A stretch of 32,843 nt of DNA from Sulfurimonas sp. (GTDB lineage: Bacteria; Campylobacterota; Campylobacteria; Campylobacterales; Sulfurimonadaceae): NCBI GenBank assembly GCA_027063745.1, contig JAMORG010000061.1, positions 1 to 32,843 of the forward strand, given 5' to 3'. The translations under genes and the position numbers were made by a program. The number at the start of each line of letters is the position of its first letter. Within the stretch, counting starts at the first letter, position 1. Below, in pieces: positions 32,469 through 32,843 of this stretch. The notes beneath the pieces were generated by a model. It saw nothing but the letters and a program-made list of their open reading frames with translations, made no database searches and was not told the DNA's origin.

Positions 32469-32843
32469 ATGTACACTTTTAATAAAGCTGCCTCGCGTGA
32501 GCAGACAAACGCAGAAAAATATACTTTAAGAAAAGAGCTCTTTGGTACGGAAGATCTGCTACCTGCGTGGGTTGCCGACATGGACATAGAGACACCTTCC
32601 TTTGTACTTGAAGCTGTAAGAAAACGCTTAGAGCATCCCATTATAGGTTATGAGGAGGTGTCTGCATCTGCATTTGAAGCGCAAATTGCGTGGATGCAGA
32701 GGCAGCATGGAGTAGCGTTTGCACTTGATGATATCTTCTATTCACACTCTGTAGTTGCCTCAATGGCTGTGGCTATTGAAGCCTTTACTCAAGAGGGTGA
32801 GGGGGTGATAGTGCAAACTCCGGTATATTCACCTTTTTTTTAT
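32469..32843 (+). CDS. PatB/MalY-type aminotransferase (putative cystathionine beta-lyase), 3' end cut
   Basis: The first 125 residues of a fold-type I PLP enzyme. LLPAWVADMDIETPSFVLEAV at about 30-50 is the PatB/MalY signature, followed by the GYE loop and SHSVVASMAVAIEAFTQEG, the start of the cofactor domain. Characterised relatives cleave cystathionine or related C-S bonds; the exact substrate is open. The PLP lysine lies beyond the window. ATG 32469 is four bases after the preceding stop, without a clear ribosome binding site, so it may be read from the SET-operon transcript. Confidence 0.9.
   Translation, partial: MYTFNKAASREQTNAEKYTLRKELFGTEDLLPAWVADMDIETPSFVLEAVRKRLEHPIIGYEEVSASAFEAQIAWMQRQHGVAFALDDIFYSHSVVASMAVAIEAFTQEGEGVIVQTPVYSPFFY

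Overview
The window looks like chromosome from a free-living member of the Campylobacterota (former Epsilonproteobacteria), probably near Sulfurimonas. Two long blocks have a gene order I remember from Campylobacter jejuni: rpmH-rnpA-yidD-yidC-jag-mnmE and rplY-pth-lptF/G-lysA-HAD-pheA-hisC-fliF-fliG-fliH-dxs. The moderately AT-rich sequence and clear TATAAT -10 boxes without good -35 boxes fit that phylum. The genus is inference. I see no insertion sequence, prophage, CRISPR array, tRNA or rRNA, and no gene-free stretch longer than about 170 bases.

Layout. (1) 1-1546, minus: glnS, cut by the left edge. (2) 1694-6703, plus: ribosomal protein L34, RNase P protein, membrane-protein insertion (YidD, YidC), the RNA-binding Jag protein, tRNA modification (MnmE) and RuvX. 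The rnpA gene has no ordinary start codon where its conserved N-terminus requires one. (3) 6816-9329, plus: a FIST-GGDEF-EAL protein with a degenerate GGDEF and a complete-looking EAL phosphodiesterase. (4) 9310-10694, minus: an overlapping pair, a NYN/PIN-like putative nuclease and an unrecognised protein. (5) 10857-11879: ilvC with its own promoter. (6) 12046-15809: bioD, pyrB, pabB and an orphan membrane histidine kinase. (7) 15863-18044: transaldolase and a PilT/PilU-like pilus ATPase. (8) 18100-20276: rplY, pth and an LptF/LptG permease. (9) 20356-29919: one tight run of amino-acid genes (lysA, HAD, pheA, hisC), flagellar base genes (fliF, fliG, fliH) and dxs. (10) 29916-30638, minus: pgeF. 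(11) 30670-32464, plus: a SET-domain protein overlapping an unrecognised protein with two C-terminal membrane segments, followed closely by (12) a PatB/MalY aminotransferase cut by the right edge.

Most of the window is conserved housekeeping. The accessory and less understood parts are the NYN-like pair, the FIST-GGDEF-EAL gene and the SET plus membrane-protein pair. Three genes (FIST-GGDEF-EAL, bioD, pgeF) have a -10 box only 6-7 bases before the start codon and no ribosome binding site, so they are candidates for leaderless mRNAs. The pgeF/SET divergent promoter is a perfect 13-bp palindrome built from two facing -10 boxes.
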